Shown here piece by piece: positions 10,886-21,628 of a DNA stretch of 64,000 nt (positions within the stretch are counted from its first letter, which is position 1; the number at the start of each line of letters is the position of its first letter). Below the pieces are notes generated by a model. That model saw nothing but the letters and a program-made list of their open reading frames with translations. It had not been told where the DNA came from and searched no databases. The DNA comes from Alligator mississippiensis. Its lineage: Eukaryota > Chordata > Crocodylia > Alligatoridae. The position numbers were made by a program, and so were the translations under genes. The stretch covers positions 40,035,892 through 40,099,891 of the forward strand of contig NC_081835.1 of the NCBI RefSeq assembly GCF_030867095.1, in the 5' to 3' direction.

Positions 10886-12657
10886 CAGGGATCTGGGTTT
10901 TTTGTTTCCCATGGAAAAACAGAGAAAGCCATGGATTTCCTGTATTTATCAAAGAAAAACCAGATATTAGCTTTTAGCAGAGAAACCTGTGGATTCCCCA
11001 CTTTTGCAAAGAGCTCTGCAGGCTGGCAGAGTTCCAGCCTGCAAGAGCTGATTGCAAAAAGGGTGGGAAACCCACAACCCTGCCTGGAGGGGGAGAGAGA
11101 GGGGGAAGGTCAGGGTCTGAAGCTTTCACTCACCCCAGGCTTGCGTCAGGGTCAATGTTCTTTCTGAAGCCTGTAAGGTAAGTGAGGCTTGGGGGTTGCT
11201 GGGCAGGGCTGGGGGGGAAGCTGGCTGGGGGTTGAGGGAGGGAGAGATGTTGGGGAAAGCCCCACATGGAGTAGACCCAGAGCAGCATGATACCAGCCCT
11301 TCAGGGAAGCCGCACAGTGCACTGCTCTCAGTATACATACTGCTGGGCAGCCAAGCACTCCATGTGGGGCCTTCCCCAACACCTCCCCCTCCCACAGCCA
11401 ACTTCCTGCAGGAGTTTCTCTGACTTCATGCAGGAGCCAGGTTCTTCTCTCTGGCTTTAGGATAGGGGTTGTCAGCTAGGGGTATGCATACCCATAGGGG
11501 TACTTAGAAAGGCTGTAGGTGGTATGCGGGGGCAGACAGGTGGGCAGGGATGGAGCGCACCCCAGGGCATGGCAGTGGTGTCTTGCTTGATGCCTTCCTA
11601 TATTTTGCTTCTACAGGAGAAGGGGGAGAGGGAAGGGTGCACTGGGTGCCACTGGCCCCATGCATTGCACCACACCACAGTGCCTCCCTACCCCCCACCT
11701 CAGCTTGCTCTCTGTGCTCATTCCCAGGAGCAGGGCCAGGGGGGTGAGGGCAGCAGTGCCCCTCTAAGGGCCACGCATGCACCACCTGGCTGGCCAGGCA
11801 GGGCAAGAGGAGGCTTTGCATGCAGTGGCCACAACCGCATCACACCACTACCACCACTGCTGCTGCCATGCTGCTTGCCCACAGAACTGGATGTGTTACC
11901 AGCCACAGGCAAGCAGCACGGGGCACAGCAGCAACAGCAGCAGTGTGATGTGGTGGCAGCTGCTGCATGTGAATCTCACCCGCCCCTCCAGTCCACCCAG
12001 GTGGCCTGTGTGTGGCCTGCAGAGGGGCACTGCTGCCCTCGCCCCCCCAGCCCTGCTCCTGGGAGTGGGCACAGAGAGTGAGCTGAGATGGGCAGGGGGG
12101 AGGCACCGCGGTGTGCTGCATAGGGCCAGTGGCACCTGGCATGCCCCTCACCCGGTCAAAAGAAAAGTATGGGAAGGTGCCAACAGAGATGCCGCCGCCG
12201 CAACCCAGGGTGCGCTCCATCCCTGCTCAACTGCTTGCCTGCACATATCCCCCCCCATTCTCCCCCTCCATTCTCAATCTGGCCCCTCCAACCCCTTCCC
12301 TTTCCCCCACCCCACTCCTTCTGCCCACACACACTTACCTGCTGTGTGTCTGTGCCTGCATGTGTGTGTCTGTGCCTCTGTGTGTATGTGTCTGTGCCTG
12401 CGTATGTGTCTGCATGTCTGTCTGTCTGTGCCTGCATGTGTGTGTTTGTGCCTGTGTCTGTGCCTCTGCCTGCATGTGTGTGTGTTTGCCTGCGCGTGTT
12501 CCTGCATATCTGTATCTGTGGGGTTGGAAGGCTGTTGTGGGGGGAGTGAGGGGCACCAGCAGGACTGTGGGTGGGAGGCCTGTGAGGGTCCTTTAATTTT
12601 AAGCATGGATTTTGAGGTTTTTATCAGAGAATTTGCAATTTTTTACCAGGATCCCTG
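10886..12657. mobile_element. Non-autonomous hAT nested in the Harbinger transposase
   Basis: Terminal repeats CAGGGATCTGGGTTTTTTG (left) and the complementary ACCAGGATCCCTG (right) bound 1772 bp. Flanking octamers are CTGAAGAG (10878-10885) and CTGATGAG (12658-12665), a 7-of-8 target duplication. No transposase was found. The interior holds a long inverted repeat with arms about 11519-11905 and 11908-12257, and a TG-rich minisatellite near the right end. A GGGGTATGCATACCC motif near 11480 resembles the end of a different hAT, so a further nested element is possible. Confidence 0.85.
12335..12520. repeat. TG-rich minisatellite
   Basis: Degenerate repeats built on TGTGTCTGTGCCTGCATG units. 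They generate Cys/Val/Leu-rich and His/Thr-rich open frames on the two strands that are not genes. Confidence 0.8.
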
Positions 12658-13899
12658 CTGATGAGGAGGGGCAGGACCACCACAATTCCCAGCTGCAGGT
12701 CCAGCAGCCCTGGTGTGAAGTGGCTTCTCTGCATCAGGCCCAGTAGGGCGGAGTTGTGGAATATGTGGGTGACATGAGCACTGCCCACCCAGCTGGCACT
12801 CACATTGGTGAAGGCACCGCAGTGGACGACAACAGCTTGGAGCACAAGAGAGTAAAATCCCCCCGGCTGCAGGAAGGGCAGTCACTGTTGGGGGGGGGGT
12901 AGGTGACAGGGATGTGGATCCTGTCCAGGACCCTGATGCATTGTAGGAATCCCAGGGCACAGAACCCCATCACCACTGCCAGGGGGTCATGCACACACAG
13001 TACCATGTGCCCCAACATGTCCTGGAGGGTGCCTCACACCTGCAGGACAGCCTCCACGGTAGTGGCCTTGCCCAAGCCAAAAAGATGGCCCACTTAGTGG
13101 AGGCAGGTGGGTGTGGCCAGTTTCAGCAGGGCGGGGTCCAGCTGGGTGGGTGCAGGCAGGGGCGGCCTCATAGCAGTTTCTTGCCACTTCAGGTGCAGGA
13201 GGAGCTGCACCAGGAGGTCCAGGAAGATGGCCTGGGTCATGCAGAATGCCTCCAGCCACTGCTCATTTTCCCAAGTCTGCTGGACAATGTATAGCCACCA
13301 GTCCTGGCTGGCCCAGTGGGCCTAGTGGTGGTGGGGCTCCAGGAGGGTGAGGGCAGCCCCAGTGGTGGCATCCAGCAGCCCATTGTGGCATCCCAGTCAG
13401 CAGGACAAGGACAAGGTGGCAGTTGTGCGGCAGCCCCAGGACTGCAGTTTGACCAGGCAGGTGGACGCTGCTTGTGCGGGAGCCGGTACAACCCAGACAG
13501 CCATGAGCCAGCCATTGGTGAGTGCAGTGGGCCAGCAGGGGCAGCACAGTGGTCAGCAGCCATGGCATGAGGAAGCAGGGGCAGCAAGGAGAGAGCTGCC
13601 ACATGCTGCCCCTGCACTGTGCATGCTGCTCCTGGCCAGGGAAGAGGCTGGCTAGGAGCAGAGAGTGGGACTGCCTTTTCAATATGGCTGCCGGCTGCTG
13701 GCATCTGCCGCCAGAGCTTCGCGCTCCCCCTGGTGGTGGGAGGGGCCATTTCAGGGCCACAGGAAGTGGCAGCAGTTTGCTGCTAGGATCAGCAAATCTG
13801 CTCCCACATCCCTGCATGTGTAAATGCCTGCCCAGGATGAGTAGTTTACTTGCAAGTAAACTGATTTTGGATCAAATGCATGTGTAGACATGCCCACAC

Positions 13900-15450
13900 T
13901 GTCTGTAGATCTGATTTATGGAATAAATCTGATTTATTGGTTCCTCTTTATTTCTTTGTGGTTTTCTGAAGTGCCAAACAGTTAACAATGCCCATCTTTA
14001 TGCAAAACCCTACATTTATTTTTAGAAATGATATAGTGTTATAGAAGAGTTCAGAGATGACAATATAGTAATGCCTTCCAGCCTTGAAACACACAAATGC
14101 GTGAAAATATTTTATTGTTACAGCTGCACCCTTAATGTATGTCCCTGCCTCACAGCACTAACTTAAGCAAGAATTATCAACAGGTACTTGGTAAATATTA
14201 TTTCCTTCTAAGTGTAAACGACTGTTCATTAATGAAAAACCATGCATCTTACTCACAACATTTGCAGTGAATCTGGCTCACAGAAGAATTGAAAAATTTG
14301 ATCCTTGGTTCTTTCCATCAGAGATTTCTATATGTGACATTAAGTAAGTTGGTAGTGTAAGAATATGTTGTAGCCATGATGAAAGTAAATTGAAATAAAA
14401 CTATATGCATACCTATATATCAAATTACCAAACCATGCCTTCTCAAATGCCATTCACTAGCTTTTCACGGATGGCAGTACCCTGTTCCCTGACCCCCCAA
14501 ATCCCTTTCTTGTGTCTTGTATTTAGGTCTTCTGTATTTAAGTAGATGGTAAGTTGCTAGTTAAAACATGTCACCAGTCCCGATTAGCTCGACAAAAAAC
14601 ACTAGACATGCAAATTTATCAACGTTCAGTAAAAGAAAGGTTTTTTCATTGTAGGTCCCAAGTGGTTGAGGTAACATACAATCCTGGCAAGCATGTTGTA
14701 TGTTTCCACAGACTTGGTGATACTGAGAGCTGGCATTACTATGATGGACTTTTAGCATTAAAAAGGGTAGGATGTGGAGATACACCAGCAACCTAAAAAG
14801 AGTTCTCCCAAAGCTCTTCAGAAGGAAAGTGTACCAAGCCATGTTGTTGCTGTACAAATGTCTTAGAAACAATAAGGACATCTGTAAGGATACACACAGA
14901 TATTTAAATACACACCAAAGCCTCACTCTCAGGGAATTAAGAACACTGTACTGGTAATAATGCAGGTCAGGTTAGATTCGCCTGTTACTGTAACCTATGG
15001 TAAATGGTACTACCTGTGACTGTTAACACCGAGTGCTGGGTGGTGGTTAAATAACCTGGCAACCTCTAGGGTGCCAGTAGCTTGGTGCAGAAGCGCACCT
15101 TAGAGGTGGGTATTAGTCTTACCCTTAGCAGAGGAAGAGGTAGATTGGGATTTTTAACCCACATCAGGGTGGCCATAGTTTTGATGAAAAACACAGGTGT
15201 GGGTGGGCAAAAGGAAAAGATTCCAGACAGGAATCACTCTCTGGATGTTTTCAATGCACTCCTCAGATTAAAAGTGCTTCTGAGTACAGTACTCTGTAGT
15301 GGGTCTATTTGATACTCTGCTATAGCACTATAGTAAAAGTAGCTGAAAAAATCCCAGAACCTACCACTGATATAGGGGCAGGATGTAAAAGATCTGGGGT
15401 TCCATGGCAACCTGAAGAGGACAAGCAGAACCCCCTGGCAGGACAGAGGA
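13900..15450. other. Unassigned
   Basis: A/T-richer sequence with short open frames only. The stretch 14550-14960 has a basic, Leu-rich frame (NLKRVLPKLFRRKVYQAMLL) without recognisable homology. I see no splice structure and no terminal repeats. Confidence 0.4.
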
Positions 15451-15462
15451 GTGATGGATTCC

Positions 15463-15870
15463 AACAGTGACAGAGACCCCCTGTGGAGCAATGGAGACTC
15501 CCAGTGGCATGGAGCAACAGAGACCCCCAGTGGAGCAATAGGGACGCCTGGTGGAGCAACAGATACCCCCTGGCACCATGGAAGAGTGGTGGAGACCCCC
15601 TCAGCAGCATGGAGTGGCAGAAACCCCAGCAGTGTGGAGGAGTGGCAGAGACTTCCAGCAGTGTGGGGTGGTGGACACCCCAGCAGAGCAACGAAGACTC
15701 CTGGTGGAGCAATGGACGCACCATGGCACCATGAAAGAGCAGTGGAGACCCCCCTGTGGTGTAAAGCAGCAGAGACCCAAAGTGGTGTGGAGCAGCAGAG
15801 GGTCCCAGCGGCATAGAGGAGTGACAGAGATCCCCAGTGGAGCAACAGAGACCCCTGGAGGTGGCATCTA
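15463..15870. repeat. Degenerate minisatellite, about 25-35-bp units
   Basis: Repeated variants of CAGAGACCCCCAGTGGAGCAA and GGTGGAGACCCCC continue for about 400 bp. Long open frames on both strands here are products of the repeat. Confidence 0.85.
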
Positions 15871-16189
15871 CAGCAGCACTTCCTAGCATTGAACCCTAGC
15901 AACACTCTCCAGCATTAAATCATAGTAACTCCTGTGTGGGCCTCACTAGCCAGCCCTTGCTACTTTGGCTGTCATAGGTGGTAGAAGGGCAGCAACCCTT
16001 GCAGAGAGGAAGACACAGACCAATGGCATGAAGTTGCAGCAAAATAAATTTAGATTGTATATCCAGAAAAATTTCACTGTGAGAATAGCAGGGCAGGAAA
16101 GTTGTGTTCTCCCCATCATTTGAAGTGTCAAGAAGATGTTGAAAGCTATTGGTCAGGGATGATTTAGGCATCGCTATGTCTACATGTGT

Positions 16190-16665
16190 CAGGGTGTTTT
16201 CAAACCTTCTTCAAAGGCATTGAGTACTGCTACAACTAAGGCTGGGGACTTGAACTGGGGTATGCCAATTCTCCTGCTAGGAGCAAAGTCAGAGGATCCT
16301 GGCTGGAGGATCTTGCCCTTCACTTGGGATCAGACTGGTTGCCATATTTGGGATCAGGAAGGAATTTTATCCCATGGCCAGATTGGCATATGGACTCTGG
16401 GGGTTTTGCCTTCTTTTGTATAAGGGGTGTGGCCCTCTACTGGGAATCTCTGGAGCATATATTGATAACATTTCATAAACACAGGACAGTGGCTGCTGTA
16501 GCTCCCTTGCTTTACTTGTGGCAGGATCGGGTGTTAGGTCTATGTTGTATGGTTAGCTAGGATGGTTTGGATAGGAGTGATTCTGCCTGAGGCAGGGTGT
16601 TAGACTAGGTGACCTCTGAGGGTCCCTTCTAGCCCTACCTCTCTATGATTCTGTAATTCTATGAA
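16190..16665 (+). mobile_element. CR1 LINE 3' tail fragment
   Basis: Ends with the CR1 3' signature, GACTAGGTGACCTCTGAGGG then TTCTAGCCCTA and a CTATGATTCTGTAATTCTATG terminus (about 16600-16662). The body reads as CR1 3' untranslated sequence. It differs from the other copies in the window, so it is another subfamily. Confidence 0.8.
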
Positions 16666-17084
16666 CCCCTGGCAACGGGAGGAACAGAGCCTCTGGGGTG
16701 GTCCTCTCTACCCACAACTTACTAAGCCAGTGCAGGTGGAAGAATCCCAAGATACTGGGCCAAGAGAGAGCTCCCCAGGTTGGTTTGCCATGACTATGAC
16801 TGTGATCAGTTTTGAGCTACAGTTAAAGGTAAATCATTACAGTTTTGCTTAGGTTGTATCATTGTTCCTCTTTTTCCTTGTAATAAACTTGTTTTAATAT
16901 TTGTTAGTGAGTGAGCAGGTTTCCTTAATTACAACACCCAATTATAAGTTACTTTACCAAGTTTCTGTGTGGCAGCCGGAGGTCAATTTGAAAAGCTGGT
17001 GAAAGATCCCTATATTTGTATGCAACCATTCTTCCTGCCATCCAGTGCCTGGCAGAACAGCAACATACAGATCTTACAAGTTGG

Positions 17085-18745
17085 GTGTCAAATGGCAGAC
17101 TCGCATTCAAAAACCAAGCCTTGGGTCTAGAAAGGACCAGCCCAGATTTCTTCAGGAGGCTCCCTTGGTATTGGGGATGTGTTTTGGAATGATTCCAAGA
17201 GGGTTTTGCCCTGTGATCCCAGCCTAAAGGTGGCTCCTTATTGGTAGCAATGTAAATAGCATATGGGGCTAGGGAGTCATGTGGGTGACTGGTGCCTCCT
17301 GAATTGGGGGGCACTTGCCCCCCACCCCCAGCAAGACAGTCAGCAACCAGGGTGGGGGACTTCCCCTGTGGCCAATCCCGCAGGCTCAGGGAGAGGGTCT
17401 TCTTGAGGCCAATCCTGCCGACCCGGGGCTGGGGGCGGGTCCTCTTGTGGCCTATCCCACCAACTGAGGAAGGGAGTCCCCACTGATCCCGCTAACCTGC
17501 AACTGGTAGCAGCACACCGCAGGCACTTCCGGATTGGCGGGATCAGCTGCGGGGGGACCGCTTCTCCTGGCGCACTCCCAGGTCAGTGCTCTCAGGAGGC
17601 GCACCAATACTCTCACCTGCCCCTCCCCCCCCCGGCCAGGAATGCTACTGTTAGGGGGTGCAGCAGTGCCCTCAGGGGGTGCACGTGCACCCCTGTGTAC
17701 CCCATACATGTCGCCACTGGGGAGTCAGTTGGCAACCCGGCACAAAAAACCCATGGTTTGGGTCAGGCAGGACTATGCTCAGGGTCCTTTGTGAGAGTCC
17801 TCCCAGTGGCACAGAGGCACAGTGTGGGATGGCCCAAAAAGGATTCCCAGCTGTAATCGTACCCCAAAAGCCAGTTCAATATTTGAACCCATCTACTTCG
17901 TACAATGGCTGGGGGGCTGTCAGTTGGCAGCCTGGCACACAAACTGTGCTTTCGGCTGGGCAAGACTCTGGTCAGAGATTTCCAGGAGAGTCCCTCAGTG
18001 GCACAGAGGCATGGAGTGGGGGTGGCCTAAAAAGGATTTCCATCTGCAATCCAAGCCCAAAAGCCAGGTCCTTATTCAAGCACATTTGCTTCTAACAGTG
18101 ACCTGGGGAGCCTGTCATTTGGAGCCTGCAATGCACAAACCACACTTTAGGCCAGGCAAGTCTCTGGTCAGGGATGTCCTGGAGAGTCCCCCAGTGGCAC
18201 AGAGGCATGGTGTTGGGTGGCCCAGAAAGGATTTTCAACCGTAATCCCAGACCAAAACCAGTAAAACCAGTTCCTTATTCGAGCCATTGCACTTAATACA
18301 GTGGGTATGGGGGGCTGGCAGTTGGGAGCCTGACACAGCCAAACCTCACTTTGGGCTGGGCAAGACTCTGGTCAGGAATCTCCAGGAGAGTCCCCTGGAG
18401 GCACAGAGGCACATTGCGGGGTGGCCCAAAAAGGATTTCCATCTGTAATCACAGCCCAGAACTTAGTTTCTTATTCAAGCCCTTAGCACAGTGGCTGGAG
18501 GGATGTCAGTAGGCAGCCTGGCACACACAAACTACGCTTTGGGCCAGGCAAGACTCCAGTCAGAAATGTCCAGGAGTGTCTCCCAGTGGCACAGAGGCAT
18601 GGTGTGGGGTGAACCAGAAATGATCTCCAGACATAATCCCAGTCTAAAAGCCAGTTTCTTAGTACAGTGGCTGGGGGGCCGTCAGTAGGCAGCCTGGCAT
18701 GGCCAAACCACGCTTTGGGCCAGGCAAGACTATGCTCAGAGTTCT
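17085..18745. repeat. Satellite-like tandem array, about 190-bp monomer
   Basis: A unit containing GGGCCAGGCAAGACTCTGGTCAG, CCCAGTGGCACAGAGGCA and AAAAGGATTTCCA recurs at about 17741, 17936, 18131, 18335, 18521 and 18698, a spacing of roughly 177-204 bp. A more diverged copy lies at about 17085-17240. Units differ by many substitutions and some are truncated, so the array is old. Open frames through the array follow the period and are not genes. Confidence 0.88.
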
Positions 18746-18749
18746 TCTC

Positions 18750-19830
18750 CAAGGCCAGAGTCAGAGCAGGATTGTAAGACTCCAGGGGTGGAGCAGAAAT
18801 GGGAGCCATAACCAGAGCTGCAGTGGCCATCAGGAGCAGAGAGGAAACTGGAGCTGGGGCAGGCCTCAGGGTCTCTGGGCATGGAGCTGGAGCCAGATCT
18901 ACAGTGGGAGGTTGCCTCAGGGATGGAGTGGGGACTGGAGGCAGAGAGGGCATCTGAAGCTCCAGATGCCAGGATGGGAATCTGGAACTCTGAGAACACA
19001 GCCGGAGCTGATTTTTGGAGGAAAACAGACAGCTACATTCCAGCAAGGATCTGTGGCTGGACATGGGAAACCAGCCAGGTTGTGGATGACAGACTGGCAG
19101 CTCTGCTTCAGGTCTTGCAGGGATGCCTATGACAGCTTGGTCCAGAGGGTGTCAAGTATTGCCGCCATAGCTTGGATAAACCCCTCTTAGTAATACAGAA
19201 GGGGCCTTGTCCAGTCTCCAATACTAGACAACCCCATTTCAGGGCATGTCAATAAAGTGATGGATCATGAGGCCCACTTTCACCTTATGGGGGGGGGTAG
19301 ATCTGGTGACATGAAGCAAATTGAATGTGGCATTGATTGCCACCCCTACACCCCACACTTCCCAGAGCAGCCAACAAAGCACTTAGGCTCACAGGGTGGT
19401 CTGCAAAGCTCTGCAGGCTGCCATTGAAGCCTCTCAGTAAAACCCGATTGACAAGGGGCCCATCATGGGGAGTAGGATCTGCTTTGCAGCAAATACTATT
19501 ATTTTGGGGCCTGCAACCTGTCATGGGCATGACCCAGATGTGAAGCGTGGTGGTCAAGGTTCAGGAGGCAAAGTCACAGACTGGGGAGTCAAAGGTCATA
19601 AGGCTCAAAGGCCAAGAGCTAAGAGTCAAACCAAGGGTTCAGGAAAGAGTAGGGACAGTCTCAGACCAGTCACACAATTTGGGCAGAAGCTAGGTAGAAG
19701 GAACAGGGAGCTAACAGGCAGGAACTGGACAGGAAAACTCAGCCCAGGAATCAGGAACCAGGACTAGCAGCAAGGAATCAGGTATACTGAGGAGAGAAAG
19801 GGAGTCCAGAGAGCACCGCAAGGGTGATGA
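18750..19830. other. Unassigned, GC-rich then moderately repetitive
   Basis: The interval 18750-19100 is rich in CAGGAGCAGAG-like purine words. The interval 19300-19560 resembles in style 21290-21600 (gene-desert repeat sequence), but no family was recognised. No host exon is seen. Confidence 0.4.
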
Positions 19831-19839
19831 CTGTGAAAC

Positions 19840-20695
19840 TCAAGGTGAGCTAGGCCTACTCACAAAAGTTAAAATACAAAATATTGATGACAACTGCATA
19901 GTGCAAGAGGGTGTGAGTTTTGTGGCTGGACCTTCTGAAAAGAAATAATGAGGCATCACTTTCAGTTTATCTTACTACATTGATGATGATTTTAAGCAGG
20001 CTCATATTTGTCCAGTATGTAACTGTGTGAAATGTCTATCCTTGATTAATTAGTAAATATTTCTGTGCAATTAACTTGTGTTTATGTGCAAAAAGAGACA
20101 TTCTCCATATGGGCTTTGATAGGTGTCTCGTCTTGATTTATTCTTGTTTTGCTACAGCAGTTTCCTTGATCTTCCAAGGATGATTCCTCAAAAACCTTGA
20201 GTTTTTCCTGGCTGTTAAATCAATTTCTTTGTATGTTCCAACTTAGTAGAAATAGATAACCTCTGTTTACTGAGGAAGGTAATTCAATCAAAATTGGGAC
20301 TTTCTGATAACCAATAATGGACAGTTCGATTAACAGGATTTTCTTAAATTACTGCCTGGGACTCTCTGTCTTGATTTACACAGCCACAAGAATGCTTTGA
20401 AGATGCTGAGCTAAAGGGTATAAAAGGGGAGCAAAACAGCTAACAGTGCACCTGCTTCAAGAATGAAAGATCCTTCTGACAAGGACTGCTGCTGCACCCA
20501 GCTCATCTTCGGGTTATCATACCTCGAGAAGCTGTCAAGAAACAGACCACGTCTTTTGCCTGTGGGGATGAGATACTATCACTTTTACAGCTAAATACTG
20601 GACTTTGCTTTGCTTTAGGGTCATTTAACAGTGAATACTTGTAGTAAATAAAGCCTTTCAGTCTTATCAAACAAGTTGTGTCAATTTTTAACACT
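19840..20695 (+). mobile_element. LTR-like fossil, family A copy 1
   Basis: Shares segments in the same order with the block at 37440-38105, including AAATACAAAAT near the left end, GAATGCTTTGAAGATGCTGAG and a TATAAAA box (about 20420), then an AATAAA signal (about 20646). That is the promoter and poly(A) layout of an LTR. No internal coding region lies beside it, so it looks like a solo LTR. It is old and diverged from the second copy. Confidence 0.55.
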
Positions 20696-20709
20696 AGTTC
20701 TGAATCCCA

Positions 20710-21620
20710 TCTTGTGACATAGCAAAGGGCTGCTGTTTATATGCAGCAGCCATATTTAAGAATGTAGTGTGAAGCAGTTTTTTTCCTAAGATTTTTGGAA
20801 CTCCCGTCATTGCTTTTACCTATAGCACATGATAGGAGGATTTTGGTGTTTCAGATATTGTGCCTTGATTTGTGTGAGAGTTTGAATTGGCAATTTTAGG
20901 ATATCCTCAGGTAAGTGATGGCACCCCTCTGCAGATGATTAGACCTAAGGGCCCAAGAGACTCTTTCCTGTCTTACATTCTTAAGTTTCACTGTGCTGTC
21001 AGCAGAGAACCTGACAGCATGACTCTGGGTGGTAAATGTCCCTGTCAACAGGATCAGGTCAACACTGTGGTGTCAACTATTTCATCACCGACTGTTTTAG
21101 TAGAGGGATAAATATGTGAGTGACGTCCACAGGTTTGGGAGTTGGGGAAGGAAAAAGCAAAAGAAAACTGGATGTACCGCCACATTTTTGCTCATATAAG
21201 ATGCCCTGGAATATGATACACATCTTGTTTATGGAAGGCAGCATGAAAGAAGAAAGATCTTACCTTGTAGTACCATAAATAACTGAGCAGCAGCAGCTAT
21301 GGAACTGAGCTTGCTGCTAGTCCCATGCACTGGATGGGGTGCACAGACCCACCCTACACATTAGGTTCAGGGCTGCAGACCAACCTGCTCCAGCATGCAG
21401 GGATATGTCATCCATCTGGGGTTTGGAAATTTGTCACCAGCAGAGCAGTGGCATTAATTGCCACAGCTTCTAGAGCCACAGCAATGAATACTGCCACCAT
21501 TTCAATGCCCCAAATTTAAAGACCGACGGGGATCAGAATTTCTTGCAGATAACGCACACCCCAGCCTCCACCAGCTGGTTTTAGGAAAAGACTGCCTGGG
21601 ACAAATTGTTTTAATGTGAG
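20710..21620. other. Unassigned
   Basis: No coding or terminal-repeat signal recognised. The text near 21180-21230 (CTCATATAAGATG) resembles degraded sequence of a short DNA-transposon family seen also near 34020. Confidence 0.4.
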
Positions 21621-21628
21621 AAAATCAG

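Larger units (their letters stand above)
10553..13290 (-). pseudogene. HARBI1-type DDE transposase, split by a hAT insertion
   Basis: Minus-strand segments in order are an N-terminal helix-turn-helix region (ENEQWLEAF...KLATPTC...FGLGKATTVEAVLQV, about 13280-13030), ALGFLQCIRVLDRIHIPV with the first catalytic Asp (near 12920), then AFTNVSASWVGSAHVTHIF (near 12780) and PLLI, where the hAT lies (12657-10886). It resumes with RDPTYLLLPWLMQP (second catalytic Asp), FNRCLGQ and VIVTTCMLHSICEAWG. The catalytic Glu expected near the end reads Lys (VKCTF). Stops interrupt the helix-turn-helix part, so it cannot make a full protein. The codon at the hAT junction is restored when one copy of the target duplication is removed. 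Confidence 0.88.
8421..13895 (-). mobile_element. PIF/Harbinger DNA transposon, about 5.5 kb, interrupted by a hAT
   Basis: Inverted terminal repeats GGGCATGTCTACAC (8421-8434) and GTGTAGACATGCCC (13882-13895) are perfect over 14 bp. The interior encodes a HARBI1-type transposase on the minus strand, so this is a degraded copy of an autonomous element. The termini resemble those of the Chompy MITEs described from crocodilians; that link is from memory. A clean 3-bp TWA target duplication was not found. Removing the hAT (10886-12657) leaves about 3.7 kb, a normal Harbinger size. Confidence 0.85.

Noticed and set aside
11504-12661. Frames up to 294 codons, both strands
   Set aside because: Produced by the foldback arms and the TG-rich minisatellite inside the hAT.
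15234-15905. 223-codon minus-strand frame rich in Leu/Ser/Cys
   Set aside because: Minisatellite translation; repeats follow the DNA period.
17085-18745. CRISPR-like repeat array
   Set aside because: Units are about 190 bp and contiguous without unique spacers; this is an old tandem satellite in a vertebrate genome.
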